Of a stretch of DNA of 26,883 nucleotides, positions 15,301 to 23,469 are shown piece by piece; within the stretch, counting starts at the first letter, position 1; each line of letters starts with the position of its first letter. The translations under genes and the position numbers were made by a program. Below the pieces are notes generated by a model, which searched no databases, was not told the origin of the DNA, and saw only the letters and a list, made by a program, of their open reading frames with translations. Source of the stretch: Bacillota bacterium (lineage in GTDB: Bacteria > Bacillota > Bacilli > Alicyclobacillales > SLC66); contig JAKACU010000017.1 in the NCBI GenBank assembly GCA_021821185.1, forward strand, positions 1 through 26,883. The letters run 5' to 3'.

Positions 15301-16452
15301 ATGCATATTGAGACGCTACTGGCGCAAATGGGCAATCATCGTGATGCAGCTACAGGTTCAGTTTCTATGCCCGTGTATCATACGACGACCTTTGCTCATC
15401 CAGGTGTAGGTCATAGTACAGGGTACGATTATAGTCGAAGTAAAAATCCCACGCGTTTTGCTTTAGAAGAAGAGTTTGCGATTCTTGAGCAAGCGTCTTT
15501 CGGATATGCATTTTCATCGGGGATGGCGGCTGTAGCGGCTGTTATGTCGTTGTTTGGATATGGCGATCATATTATCGCATCGCAAGATTTATACGGAGGA
15601 ACGTACCGACTGTTTGAGACGGTAACGAAGAAGGCAGGTATTCATGTTTCCTACGTAGATACAGGGGACATTGCACAGGTGAAGGATTCGCTAAGCTCAA
15701 CAACTCGAGCCTTATTTGTCGAGACACCTAGCAATCCGACGATGCGAATCACAGATTTATACGCGATGGCCGCGATAGCAAAAAAACATGGACTTGTCTT
15801 GATCGTTGATAATACGTTTATGACACCATTCTTGCAAAAACCGTTGTGCTGTGGTGCTGATGTTGTGATTCACTCTGCCACCAAATACCTAGGCGGACAC
15901 AATGATGTTTTGTCTGGACTAGTTGCCGTAGCAAATGCTGAGTTAGCGGAAAAAATCGGGTTTTATCAAAATGCGGTAGGTTCCGTGTTAGGCCCACAAG
16001 ATGCGTGGCTGTTAATGAGAGGCATGAAGACGCTCGCATTGCGTATGGAGCGCCACGAACAAAATGCTAAGGCCATTGTTTCGTGGCTAGAGGCGCAACC
16101 TGACATCACGCGCATTTATTATCCGGGACGTGTTGAGCATCCTTCGCATGATGTTCACAAGAAGCAAGCTACGGGTTTTGGCGGCATGATCTCTTTTGAA
16201 GTCAAGGATCCTAGAATGGTTAACTCCTTGCTCAGTCACGTCCAAGTCATGACATATGCAGAAAGCTTAGGTTCCGTAGAAACATTGATCACGCATCCCG
16301 TGAGTCAGACACATGCCGACATTCCGCGAGCGATTCGCGAAAGCTATGGTGTAACCGATGGTTTATTACGGCTATCGGTAGGTATTGAGCATAGTGATGA
16401 TTTGCTTCGAGATTTGGAACAAGCCTTCACGTTTGCTCGAAGCCAAAAATAG
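15301..16452 (+). CDS. metI: PLP trans-sulfuration enzyme, likely cystathionine gamma-synthase / O-acylhomoserine sulfhydrylase
   Basis: A Cys/Met-metabolism PLP enzyme of 383 residues. Motifs include SRSKNPTRFALE, the aromatic stacking loop DLYGGTYRLF, ETPSNPTMRI, VDNTFMTPFLQ and HSATKYLGGHNDV with PLP lysine Lys195. The family covers cystathionine gamma-synthase, cystathionine lyases and homoserine sulfhydrylases, which cannot be separated reliably by eye. I assign MetI because it is the first of a tandem pair arranged like Bacillus metI-metC. AAGGAAGGA lies before the ATG, 33 bases after the ZIP gene, so co-transcription is likely. It would join O-acylhomoserine with cysteine or sulfide on the way to methionine. 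Confidence 0.82.
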   Translation: MHIETLLAQMGNHRDAATGSVSMPVYHTTTFAHPGVGHSTGYDYSRSKNPTRFALEEEFAILEQASFGYAFSSGMAAVAAVMSLFGYGDHIIASQDLYGGTYRLFETVTKKAGIHVSYVDTGDIAQVKDSLSSTTRALFVETPSNPTMRITDLYAMAAIAKKHGLVLIVDNTFMTPFLQKPLCCGADVVIHSATKYLGGHNDVLSGLVAVANAELAEKIGFYQNAVGSVLGPQDAWLLMRGMKTLALRMERHEQNAKAIVSWLEAQPDITRIYYPGRVEHPSHDVHKKQATGFGGMISFEVKDPRMVNSLLSHVQVMTYAESLGSVETLITHPVSQTHADIPRAIRESYGVTDGLLRLSVGIEHSDDLLRDLEQAFTFARSQK

Positions 16453-16475
16453 GATCCAAAGGCGGTCGTTTAGCG

Positions 16476-17615
16476 ATGAAATTTGAAACGCGCTCCCTGC
16501 ATGGTGAAGGGATGATTGACTCGGTCACAGGCGCGTCGAGTACGCCGATTTACCAAGCATCTACGTTTCACCAAGCCGATTTTGACCATCCACCTGAGTA
16601 TGATTATGCCCGTTCAGGCAATCCGACGCGGCATGCACTTGAAGCGCTTATCGCATCGATGGAAGGGGTCTCTCACGGATTTGCTTTTGCCTCAGGCATA
16701 GCTGCGATGACTAGCGTTCTTCTGACGCTAAAAGCTGGTGATCACGTGATTGCTTGTGAGGATCTTTACGGGGGTACATTTCGTGCGCTCACGCGCATTT
16801 TTTCGCGCTTGCAAATCGCTACGACATTTGTCGATGCAGGCGATGCTGACGCTGTAAAACAGGCTATAAAGCCCAATACACGCATGCTATTACTTGAAAC
16901 GCCGTCCAATCCCACGTTAAAGATCATCGATTTGCGGCAAATGGCAGACATAGCACAGCAGGCAAAGCTGATTACCGTCGTTGACAATACGTTTATGTCG
17001 CCTTATTTACAACGTCCGCACGAACTGGGCATAGATATTGTCGTACATTCAGGGACGAAGTTTTTAGGTGGGCATTCTGACGTTTTGGCTGGCCTTGTCA
17101 CGGTGAACGATGAGCAACTTGCTCACGATGTGTATCAGATGCAAAACGGCTTTGGCGCCGTTTTATCGCCGTATGACTCATGGCTTTTGATGCGGGGCAT
17201 GAAGACCTTGGCAGTTCGTATGAAACAATCACAAGAGACGGCACATTGCCTTGCGCTCTATCTTCAAGGTCATGACAAAGTGCAAAAAGTCTACTACCCT
17301 GGTTTGCCTGATCACCCTATGCGTGATGTTCATTTTCGTCAGGCGGCGGGTGCTGGTGCCGTGCTGTCCTTTGTGCTAGAAGACAAGGATGCTGTCAAGA
17401 AATTTGTATCGCATCTTTCGATTCCATTGTACGCTGTTAGTCTGGGCGCGGTGGAATCCATTGTATCCTATCCTGCACGCATGTCGCATGCAGCTATGCC
17501 CCCTGCGGAACGTTACAAAAGGGGGATTACGGATGGTTTATTGCGTTTATCTGTTGGTTTAGAAGATGCTGATGATTTGCTAAGTGATCTGCAAAATGCA
17601 CTCGATACTGTCTAA
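16476..17615 (+). CDS. metC: PLP trans-sulfuration enzyme, likely cystathionine beta/gamma-lyase
   Basis: A 379-residue paralogue of the preceding enzyme with the same framework: ARSGNPTRHALE, DLYGGTFRAL, ETPSNPTLKI, VDNTFMSPYLQ and HSGTKFLGGHSDV, with PLP lysine also at residue 195. It would cleave cystathionine to homocysteine, completing trans-sulfuration from cysteine to methionine, or run the reverse direction as a gamma-lyase. The assignment as MetC rests on gene order. The 23-base gap and shared strand make an operon with metI. The ribosome binding site is weak (AAAGGCGG, rather far). Its stop overlaps the stop of the convergent LysR gene, leaving no room for a terminator. Confidence 0.8.
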   Translation: MKFETRSLHGEGMIDSVTGASSTPIYQASTFHQADFDHPPEYDYARSGNPTRHALEALIASMEGVSHGFAFASGIAAMTSVLLTLKAGDHVIACEDLYGGTFRALTRIFSRLQIATTFVDAGDADAVKQAIKPNTRMLLLETPSNPTLKIIDLRQMADIAQQAKLITVVDNTFMSPYLQRPHELGIDIVVHSGTKFLGGHSDVLAGLVTVNDEQLAHDVYQMQNGFGAVLSPYDSWLLMRGMKTLAVRMKQSQETAHCLALYLQGHDKVQKVYYPGLPDHPMRDVHFRQAAGAGAVLSFVLEDKDAVKKFVSHLSIPLYAVSLGAVESIVSYPARMSHAAMPPAERYKRGITDGLLRLSVGLEDADDLLSDLQNALDTV

Positions 17616-18472
17616 GGCGTACAGCACAATGCAACAAATGCTTTGGGTAACGCGTCCGCCATGTGATCCCGATGAGCGACGACATAAAAAGGGCGCTCTG
17701 CTAAAAAAGTGTGAAACACATGAATGGGTGTCGTCTTTTCTAGACTACGCCATTCAAGATCCGAAATGATGGCAAACCCCATATCAGCTGATACCATCGT
17801 AATAATGAGGTCGGAATCATTCGTATGTGCGATACAGGTAACCATGTTCTTATCAATGCCAAGTTCAGATAATGCCATGTTGGCAGCCTCAGCAGTGCCT
17901 GAGGAGCTTTCTCTTAGGATAAAAGGACCGTCTCGCCATGATCTTTGTTCGAGACGCCGTTTGTGACCAATTACGACCAAGTGATCATTGGCTATTTCGA
18001 TACTGAGTAAATCAGGTGTGCTCGGTTGTTTTCCTACAATACCGACATCAAGATGATGGTGACGCAGATGGTCTACTATGACACCAGAATCGTTTACTGT
18101 GACGGCAAGCTCTACATTGGGGTATAAGGTATGAAATTGTGACAGATAGCCGGGAAGTAAATGCTTAGAAGGAATTGTGCTGGAACCAATATGCAGCTTA
18201 CCTGCCAACTGACCTGCCTGCAAACCAAGTGTTTTACTTAAGTTTTTCCATTGTTCGACGATAGCTCGACTCGTCTCGTAGACTTTTCGCCCAGCTTCAG
18301 TCAGTCTCAGGTGGCCCTCTTCTTTTCGAAGTAGAGGTGCGCCCAGTTCGCTTTCGAGTTTTTGCATTTGTTTGCTGACGCCAGGCTGGCTCATGTTAAG
18401 GGCTTCTGCAGCTGCCGTATAACCGTCAAGATCATAGATCTTTAGGAACGTTTCCAACCATTTGATATCCAA
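17612..18472 (-). CDS. LysR-family transcriptional regulator (CysL-like candidate)
   Basis: A DNA-binding regulator of 286 residues. An N-terminal winged helix-turn-helix (about 1-60, including YTAAAEALNMSQPGVSKQM) is followed by a linker helix and a periplasmic-binding-protein-like effector domain starting at KLHIGSSTIPS. That SSTIPS/HLLP entry resembles regulators of cysteine or sulfate metabolism such as CysL, and the chain ends right against metC. It starts with TTG at 18472: AAGGAGG lies nine bases before it and no nearer ATG fits. It is a plausible controller of the cysH operon through the palindrome at 8263-8282; this is inference. The effector (O-acetylserine, sulfite or another) is not visible from sequence. 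Confidence 0.88.
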   Translation of the reverse strand: MDIKWLETFLKIYDLDGYTAAAEALNMSQPGVSKQMQKLESELGAPLLRKEEGHLRLTEAGRKVYETSRAIVEQWKNLSKTLGLQAGQLAGKLHIGSSTIPSKHLLPGYLSQFHTLYPNVELAVTVNDSGVIVDHLRHHHLDVGIVGKQPSTPDLLSIEIANDHLVVIGHKRRLEQRSWRDGPFILRESSSGTAEAANMALSELGIDKNMVTCIAHTNDSDLIITMVSADMGFAIISDLEWRSLEKTTPIHVFHTFLAERPFYVVAHRDHMADALPKAFVALCCTP

Positions 18473-18546
18473 ATCGCCGCGCCTCCTTCTCTACCGCAAA
18501 ACGTATCATGATGCCGAGCTGGAGGCAACGGCGCATGGCGCATTTT

Positions 18547-18657
18547 TTAGCGATTTGTTTGTTGTGGATCTTGTGCTTGCGACAACCTGTCTTGCACGTC
18601 GTCAAGTACTTTTGAGACACTCGCAAACGCTTGTTGATTCTTCACGTCATCGGCCAT
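18547..18657 (-). CDS. Possible 36-residue hydrophilic protein upstream of the LysR gene
   Basis: A short open frame of 36 codons with GAAGGAG about ten bases before its ATG, ending in TAA 74 bases before the LysR start. The product is hydrophilic, helix-prone and Gln/Asp-rich (MADDVKNQQAFASVSKVL...QDPQQTNR), with no signal peptide and no cysteine. I know no family. It is co-oriented with the LysR gene, so it could be a leader ORF or a small protein in the same transcript. The only support is the ribosome binding site and reasonable composition; chance cannot be excluded. Confidence 0.4.
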   Translation of the reverse strand: MADDVKNQQAFASVSKVLDDVQDRLSQAQDPQQTNR

Positions 18658-18763
18658 TGGTGAATTTCTCCTTCTTGAATCAACATATCACTGCATCCTT
18701 AGCGTGAACACGCACAATATTTCTATTCTGGTTTGCGGAATCTATTTGTCTCTTCCGTAACAA

Positions 18764-18792
18764 TTGACTTTTTACAAGATCAATGGTTTATT
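18764..18792 (+). promoter_or_regulatory. Promoter of the SGNH hydrolase gene
   Basis: TTGACT (18764-18769), 17-base spacer, TTTATT (18787-18792). Transcription would begin near 18799, which rules out the in-frame ATG at 18783 and supports the start at 18837. The rest of 18658-18763 shows no other clear element. Confidence 0.5.
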
Positions 18793-18836
18793 TGAGCATG
18801 ATTCATGTGATGATAAAAGGAGAGGGAGTTTACATA

Positions 18837-20513
18837 ATGCCAATTCGGGTAAGCAAAAAATGGAACACATTGGCTGCAGGTATGGTGTTATTTACCTTAG
18901 TAGGCACGCCAGCATTTGCCGCCACAGATGGTAGTACAACCTCGCCACCTTCTCTTGTCGCATTGGGCGACTCGATAACGTTTGGTTATAATCTCGTGCC
19001 GGGCAATCTTAAGCCTGCACCTATGGCGTTCCCATTTCTCATGGCAAAAGCCTTACATGCAACAGCACTTGATTTGGGGATTCCTGGTTATCAGTCAGCC
19101 AATCTAGTAACACAGTTAAGCGAACAAAGTGTTCAAACCGCGTTACATCAGGCTACTTATGTTACGATTGATATCGGCAGTAATGATATTCTTGCTCCGG
19201 CAGTACAAGATGGGCTTTTGTCACCAACGCATCCCGTGACGATCATCACGACGAAGGAAGAAGCACAATTTGTGCAAGCAGAAACGCATTTTGCGGAAAA
19301 CTTAGCGGTCATTTTGGCGAAAGTAAAACAAGAAGCGCCAACGGCGAAGGTGGTTTTGTACAATATCTACAATCCCATACCGCCAGCAGACAAGGCACTT
19401 CGACTGATTAGCAATTCCTTAGTTCGTCGTGAGAACGCTACAATTGCCACTGAGGCGAAATTATTTGATCTCCCTGTGGCCGATGCTTATAATGCGTTTG
19501 AAAATAAAACTACGGCCTATGTTCGAGCGGGTGATGTGCATCCAAATGCACTTGGACAGCAAGTCCTTGCTAACGTGGGACTTTCTGCGCTAGCGACAAA
19601 TACTACGTCAGCGACCAGTAGTGGGTCAACGGGCACAGGGTCATCCGGTTCAACGTCGACGCCTGCTGTTCCTACGATTCCTGCTAGTTGGCATTTGACG
19701 GTGGCAGAGAAGACGGCTTTAGAAGAAGTGCTGACAAGTGGTGTTAGTACCCCTTATGTGCAAGAGGTCTCGCAAACGGTAGAGAAGGTATCACCCGTCT
19801 TGTTGCCTAAGGCAAAAGTCACTTCCACAATTAAGGCTTTACTGGCTTCGTTTGGTGGCTTGACAAAATCCATGATGCAAGTGACAGAGCAGCGAACGGC
19901 GTCCACGACCTCTGCACTGATCACTATGACACAAACGACGAATCAGTTAACCAGAAAAATTCTTGAATACCTTAACGGAACGAATTTATATCTGAATCAA
20001 GGGTCGGGATGGACTTTAGCATCCAATTCGACGAACGTTCAAGCGTTACTGCAAGCCGCAAGAAATTCTACCATCTCATTTCAGGCGCTGGATCACGTGA
20101 CGGCTGTACCGGCAGGGAAAGGTTTTATTTTCCATGCTACGTACAATAGTCAAATGCTAAGTTCCTATGTACAAAAGATTGTTCAAAGTATGGGGCAGAC
20201 TAATCAAACGACAAATTCGCTTATTGCCACGATGATCAAACGTATGCATGTTGCCGTACAATTTACGGTTGTACAGGACAATAAGCAATACGTGTTGACG
20301 CAGGAGAATGCGCATATTACGATGAACTTGCCAAAAAGTATGATGCAAAGCACTATGGGAGCAGGTACATCTTTGGGCGTTGTTGCCAATGTGCTCGAGG
20401 GAATGAATCTTGACGAGATAGTCAATAGCACGCTGTCGTACGACGTCGTTGCTGTCACGGTGCCCTCTGGATTGCCTTCTTTACCACCTTCGACGACGAC
20501 AGTTAAAAACTAA
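18837..20513 (+). CDS. Secreted SGNH/GDSL hydrolase with an extra C-terminal domain
   Basis: An exported esterase-like enzyme of 558 residues. A Sec signal peptide with basic N terminus ends at about Ala28 (TPAFA). The SGNH domain follows: block I GDSIT with nucleophile Ser46, GIPGYQSANL for the oxyanion glycine, GSND (114-117) and the C-terminal DVH (Asp233, His235). That is one residue tighter than the usual D-x-x-H. A Ser/Thr/Gly linker (about 260-280) leads to a roughly 270-residue C-terminal region. There NGTNLYLNQGSGW loosely recalls LppX/DUF6612-type lipoprotein domains; I am not sure of this. I chose ATG 18837 over 18783: AAAGGAGAGGG precedes it and it gives a clean signal peptide. 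Substrate unknown; likely acts at the cell surface. Confidence 0.85.
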   Translation: MPIRVSKKWNTLAAGMVLFTLVGTPAFAATDGSTTSPPSLVALGDSITFGYNLVPGNLKPAPMAFPFLMAKALHATALDLGIPGYQSANLVTQLSEQSVQTALHQATYVTIDIGSNDILAPAVQDGLLSPTHPVTIITTKEEAQFVQAETHFAENLAVILAKVKQEAPTAKVVLYNIYNPIPPADKALRLISNSLVRRENATIATEAKLFDLPVADAYNAFENKTTAYVRAGDVHPNALGQQVLANVGLSALATNTTSATSSGSTGTGSSGSTSTPAVPTIPASWHLTVAEKTALEEVLTSGVSTPYVQEVSQTVEKVSPVLLPKAKVTSTIKALLASFGGLTKSMMQVTEQRTASTTSALITMTQTTNQLTRKILEYLNGTNLYLNQGSGWTLASNSTNVQALLQAARNSTISFQALDHVTAVPAGKGFIFHATYNSQMLSSYVQKIVQSMGQTNQTTNSLIATMIKRMHVAVQFTVVQDNKQYVLTQENAHITMNLPKSMMQSTMGAGTSLGVVANVLEGMNLDEIVNSTLSYDVVAVTVPSGLPSLPPSTTTVKN

Positions 20514-20537
20514 GGTCTTTAGATAAATGATAGGTCT

Positions 20538-20568
20538 AAAAGGCAGGGGACGTTGTCCCTGCCTTTTT
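20538..20568 (+). terminator. Rho-independent terminator of the SGNH hydrolase gene
   Basis: An 11-bp stem (AAAAGGCAGGG at 20538-20548 paired with CCCTGCCTTTT at 20557-20567) closes an eight-base loop and runs into a T-tract, 25 bases after the stop codon. Confidence 0.9.
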
Positions 20569-20622
20569 GTATGGTACGCCCGGTATGGGCGGAATCTGTA
20601 GGATTGCTTGCTTATCACGCAT

Positions 20623-20742
20623 TCACTTCTGTTGATTTTTGGCAGGCATCAGAAAGAAAAAGACGAATACAGCCAAAAAGGCAGCTCCAAGAAAGATGAC
20701 TGGTGTACTTGGTTGTATCTTAGGTAGATCAGATAAGGACAT
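20623..20742 (-). CDS. 39-residue single-span membrane protein
   Basis: A small open frame of 39 codons on the minus strand. The polar N terminus (MSLSDLPKIQPSTP) precedes one strongly hydrophobic helix (about 15-33, Phe-rich) and a short basic/polar tail (PAKNQQK). It follows the 129-residue gene by 12 bases, and TAGGA from that gene's end lies about ten bases before the ATG, so the two are probably co-translated from one transcript. No known family. Length, helix and close coupling support a real gene; the ribosome binding site is only fair. Confidence 0.55.
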   Translation of the reverse strand: MSLSDLPKIQPSTPVIFLGAAFLAVFVFFFLMPAKNQQK

Positions 20743-20754
20743 AGCTATCACATC

Positions 20755-21144
20755 CTAGGAATTCAGACCAGCTTTTTGCAACACAAGACGTGTGTAATCA
20801 GCAAAAAACGCTCTCTTAATCGCTACTTGCGGTACAGCCTTTAACCATTTGGCGCCGAAAGCGGGGCCGCTCAGTACAATGGTGAATCGACCAGCGGTGA
20901 TATACGTACCGACCACCTGGATCTGGCGTAAGAGAAGAAGTACGGCGGTCAGGATATTAAGTCCGTTAAGTACCGGTTGAGCTTTTTGCTCATGTTGTTT
21001 TACCACTGCACCACCGCCTGTAATTGGCCCGGACAAAGACAGTGAGAATCCGTCAGGTTGAATAAAGACGCCGCTAATACTGATTTGGCCTGTGATCAGT
21101 AAAATAGCACTAAGGATATCAAGTGTTTCATGGACGACGTCCAT
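20755..21144 (-). CDS. Internally duplicated small protein of unknown function
   Basis: About 129 residues from the ATG at 21144. Two copies of one motif are visible: ILSAILLITGQISISGVF...FSLSLSGPITGG and ILTAVLLLLRQIQVVGTY...FTIVLSGPAFG, each a hydrophobic helix or strand followed by a Phe-x4-LSGP turn. The C terminus is amphipathic (VAIKRAFFADYTRLVLQKAG). I know no family. GGTGAT, complementary to the 16S tail, sits four bases before the chosen ATG. The promoter at 21170-21199 rules out the longer TTG start at 21189; an ATG at 21156 is possible but lacks a ribosome binding site. The 39-residue membrane protein follows directly. Confidence 0.65.
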   Translation of the reverse strand: MDVVHETLDILSAILLITGQISISGVFIQPDGFSLSLSGPITGGGAVVKQHEQKAQPVLNGLNILTAVLLLLRQIQVVGTYITAGRFTIVLSGPAFGAKWLKAVPQVAIKRAFFADYTRLVLQKAGLNS

Positions 21145-21169
21145 AGCAATCACCATCCAGGTAAGATAT

Positions 21170-21199
21170 GTTATGAGGACGCGAAGCAAACAGTGTCAA
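21170..21199 (-). promoter_or_regulatory. Promoter of the duplicated small-protein gene
   Basis: On the minus strand, a perfect TTGACA (21194-21199), an 18-base spacer and CATAAC (21170-21175) lie directly after the acsA terminator. Confidence 0.5.
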
Positions 21200-21200
21200 C

Positions 21201-21235
21201 AAAGAGCCTGGGTATAATGACCCAGGCTCTTTTTG
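21201..21235 (-). terminator. Rho-independent terminator of acsA (bidirectional form)
   Basis: A perfect 13-bp stem (AAAGAGCCTGGGT at 21201-21213 paired with 21220-21232) with a six-base loop. It lies 25 bases past the acsA stop. The stem itself ends in TTT on the minus strand, and TTTTT follows on the plus strand. Confidence 0.88.
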
Positions 21236-21259
21236 CAAAGTGTTGAGCAGATGTTGCCC

Positions 21260-23215
21260 TTACGACTCTTTTTCTTGATATTGTAATTTAAGGGATTCCA
21301 CTACAGAGGGATCGGCTAAAGTGGTTGTATCACCAAGTGCCCTTCCTTCTGCAATATCGCGAAGTAAACGGCGCATGATTTTTGCGCTTCGTGTCTTCGG
21401 CAATTCTGCGGTAAAATAAATTTCTTCGGGTCTCGCCATCGCCCCGATTTTTTGACTAACGTGTTGCTTGAGCTCAGCCATCAGTTCATTCGTGGCGGCT
21501 GTACCTTCTCGTAGGGTCACGAAAGCGGTAATTGCCTGGCCTTTAACATCATGTGATCGGCCAATGACTGCGGCTTCAGCCACTGCGAGATGGTCAACAA
21601 GTGCACTTTCCACTTCCATCGTGCCGATCCTGTGACCGGATACGTTGATTACATCGTCAATCCGACCAAGGATCCAAATGTAGCGATCTTCATCCAAGTG
21701 GGCCCCATCACCCGGCAGGTACATGCCGTCAAATTTCCCAAAGTATGCTTGACGAAAACGCTCATCATCTTGCCAGATTGTTCGCATCATGGAAGGCCAA
21801 GGGCGAGAGATGACCAGGTATCCCCCTTTACCAGGTTCAACAGACACCCCTTGTTCGTCAACCACATCAACGAATACGCCAGGCACAGGGTGTGTGGCAG
21901 ACCCCGGTTTTGTCGTCGTTATTCCTGGCAGGGGGGCCACCATGGCGCAGCCTGTTTCAGTTTGCCACCACGTGTCAACAATCGGGCAATGTTCTTTTCC
22001 GATATGAACGTGGTACCACATCCAAGCCTCTGGATTGATGGGTTCTCCTACACTGGCTAACAGTCGCAAGGAGCTGATATCATGCTGATCGACGTATGAC
22101 GTACCCCATTTCATGAAGGTTCGGATCGACGTCGGTGCCGTGTATAGGATTGTGACACCATACTTTTCGATGACAGACCAGTAGCGGTCACGATCGGGCC
22201 AATCAGGAGCACCTTCGTACATGACGACCGTTGCGCCAGCAGACAACGGTCCATAGACGACGTACGTATGCCCCGTGACCCAACCAATATCCGCAGTACA
22301 AAAATAGACGTCGTTATCTTTCAGGTCAAACACCGTGCGCATCGATGTGTTGGCACCTACGAGATAACCACCTGTCGTATGGACAATTCCTTTTGGCTTT
22401 CCCGTGGTTCCAGATGTGTAAAGAATATAGAGAATATCCTCCGCATTCATCGGTTCGGCAGGGACAGGTGTTGTCGGCGCATTGTTCATCAATTCGTTCC
22501 AAGAAACATCGCGCGGTTTCGTCATAGTACTATTGGCTGCTTCACCGACGCGGGTGACAACGAGCACGTGCTCAATGTTAGTATCTTGAACGGCAGCATC
22601 CGCATTTTGTTTCAAGGGGACTAGGTTGCCGCGGCGAAAACCCGCATCTGCTGTAATAAGTAACTTCGCATCTGCATCAAGAATACGATCTCGCAAGGAA
22701 GTAGCTGCAAAACCAGCAAAAACGATGGTATGGATGGCGCCGATCTTGGCACAGGCAAGCATGGCGATGGGTAGCTCAGGGATCATCGGCAAGTAAATGG
22801 TTACGCGATCCCCCTTGCACACGCCGAGACTTTTTAGGACATGCGCTGCTTTATCCACTTCTTTTCCGAGCATGTCGTAGGTTAATACCTTGCTGTCGCC
22901 TTGCTCTCCTTCAAAAATGATGGCAGCCTTATTTTTTCTTGCGCTTTCACGATGACGATCCACGGCATTATAAGCAGCATTGAGCGTACCATCGTAAAAC
23001 CATTTGGCGTGTGGAGGGTCCCAATCAAGCACCTTGGTAAAAGGTGTAAACCACGTCAGATGTTGTGCTTGTTCTGCCCAGTATCCCTCCGGGTCCTTTG
23101 CTGCTTTGTCATAAATAGACTCATCATTGACGTTGGCTTGATTTTTAAAGGCTTGTGATGGCATAAACGTACGATGTTCTTTTAATAATGTATCCAAACG
23201 GTCAGCATCACTCAT
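21260..23215 (-). CDS. acsA: Acetyl-CoA synthetase (AMP-forming)
   Basis: Activates acetate through acetyl-AMP to acetyl-CoA; cytoplasmic. The 651-residue chain is full length. It has an N-terminal ACS domain ([15 protein letters not shown]), the P-loop [10 protein letters not shown] at about 267-276, [28 protein letters not shown] and [15 protein letters not shown]. The C-terminal catalytic lysine is Lys612, in [11 protein letters not shown]; acetylation of the equivalent lysine controls the enzyme in other bacteria. The motif has Ala where RSGK is commonest. GGGGG precedes the ATG. A cre box downstream of the promoter predicts repression by CcpA when good carbon sources are present, as for acsA in Bacillus. 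Single-gene transcript ending in the 21201-21235 hairpin. Confidence 0.96.
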   Translation of the reverse strand: MSDADRLDTLLKEHRTFMPSQAFKNQANVNDESIYDKAAKDPEGYWAEQAQHLTWFTPFTKVLDWDPPHAKWFYDGTLNAAYNAVDRHRESARKNKAAIIFEGEQGDSKVLTYDMLGKEVDKAAHVLKSLGVCKGDRVTIYLPMIPELPIAMLACAKIGAIHTIVFAGFAATSLRDRILDADAKLLITADAGFRRGNLVPLKQNADAAVQDTNIEHVLVVTRVGEAANSTMTKPRDVSWNELMNNAPTTPVPAEPMNAEDILYILYTSGTTGKPKGIVHTTGGYLVGANTSMRTVFDLKDNDVYFCTADIGWVTGHTYVVYGPLSAGATVVMYEGAPDWPDRDRYWSVIEKYGVTILYTAPTSIRTFMKWGTSYVDQHDISSLRLLASVGEPINPEAWMWYHVHIGKEHCPIVDTWWQTETGCAMVAPLPGITTTKPGSATHPVPGVFVDVVDEQGVSVEPGKGGYLVISRPWPSMMRTIWQDDERFRQAYFGKFDGMYLPGDGAHLDEDRYIWILGRIDDVINVSGHRIGTMEVESALVDHLAVAEAAVIGRSHDVKGQAITAFVTLREGTAATNELMAELKQHVSQKIGAMARPEEIYFTAELPKTRSAKIMRRLLRDIAEGRALGDTTTLADPSVVESLKLQYQEKES

Positions 23216-23238
23216 GATAAGACCCCCATTTTCCTAAG

Positions 23239-23252
23239 TGAAAGCGGTTACT
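23239..23252. promoter_or_regulatory. cre site (CcpA operator) at acsA
   Basis: TGAAAGCGGTTACT fits the catabolite-responsive element consensus TGNAANCGNWNNCW. It lies 24-37 bases before the acsA start codon, about 11-24 bases downstream of the predicted transcription start, a position used for CcpA repression. Confidence 0.55.
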
Positions 23253-23269
23253 AATATTTTAATAAAGTA

Positions 23270-23278
23270 ATTATAGCA
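23270..23278 (-). promoter_or_regulatory. Extended -10 promoter of acsA
   Basis: Read on the minus strand, TGCTATAAT is a perfect extended -10 element. The -35 region is poor, as is usual for such promoters. Transcription should begin near 23263. The remaining bases up to 23460 are AT-rich and hold no clear promoter for the divergent SQR gene. Confidence 0.55.
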
Positions 23279-23469
23279 CAAATATACTGTTGAATAACAC
23301 AAATTGCATTAAATAGGACTAGTAAGTTCGCGATCTGATCTTCTATTTGATTTCTTTATATCTAGCTAGTTTTGAGGATGTGAAAAATTTATTTTGTCAG
23401 GTATCTTTTAGGTAGGGTGCGGGGTATGGTATATGGTTTATTACTCGTATAGAACCAGGAGTGAAGTGG

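Noticed and set aside
18534..18549. GCGC-ATG-GCGC hairpin followed by TTTTTT as a plus-strand terminator
   Set aside because: The stem is only four base pairs and no plus-strand gene ends before it; the neighbouring genes run on the minus strand.
21590..22060. A 156-codon open frame on the plus strand opposite acsA
   Set aside because: It lies entirely inside the full-length acsA gene on the other strand, has no domain I recognise and reads like an antisense shadow.
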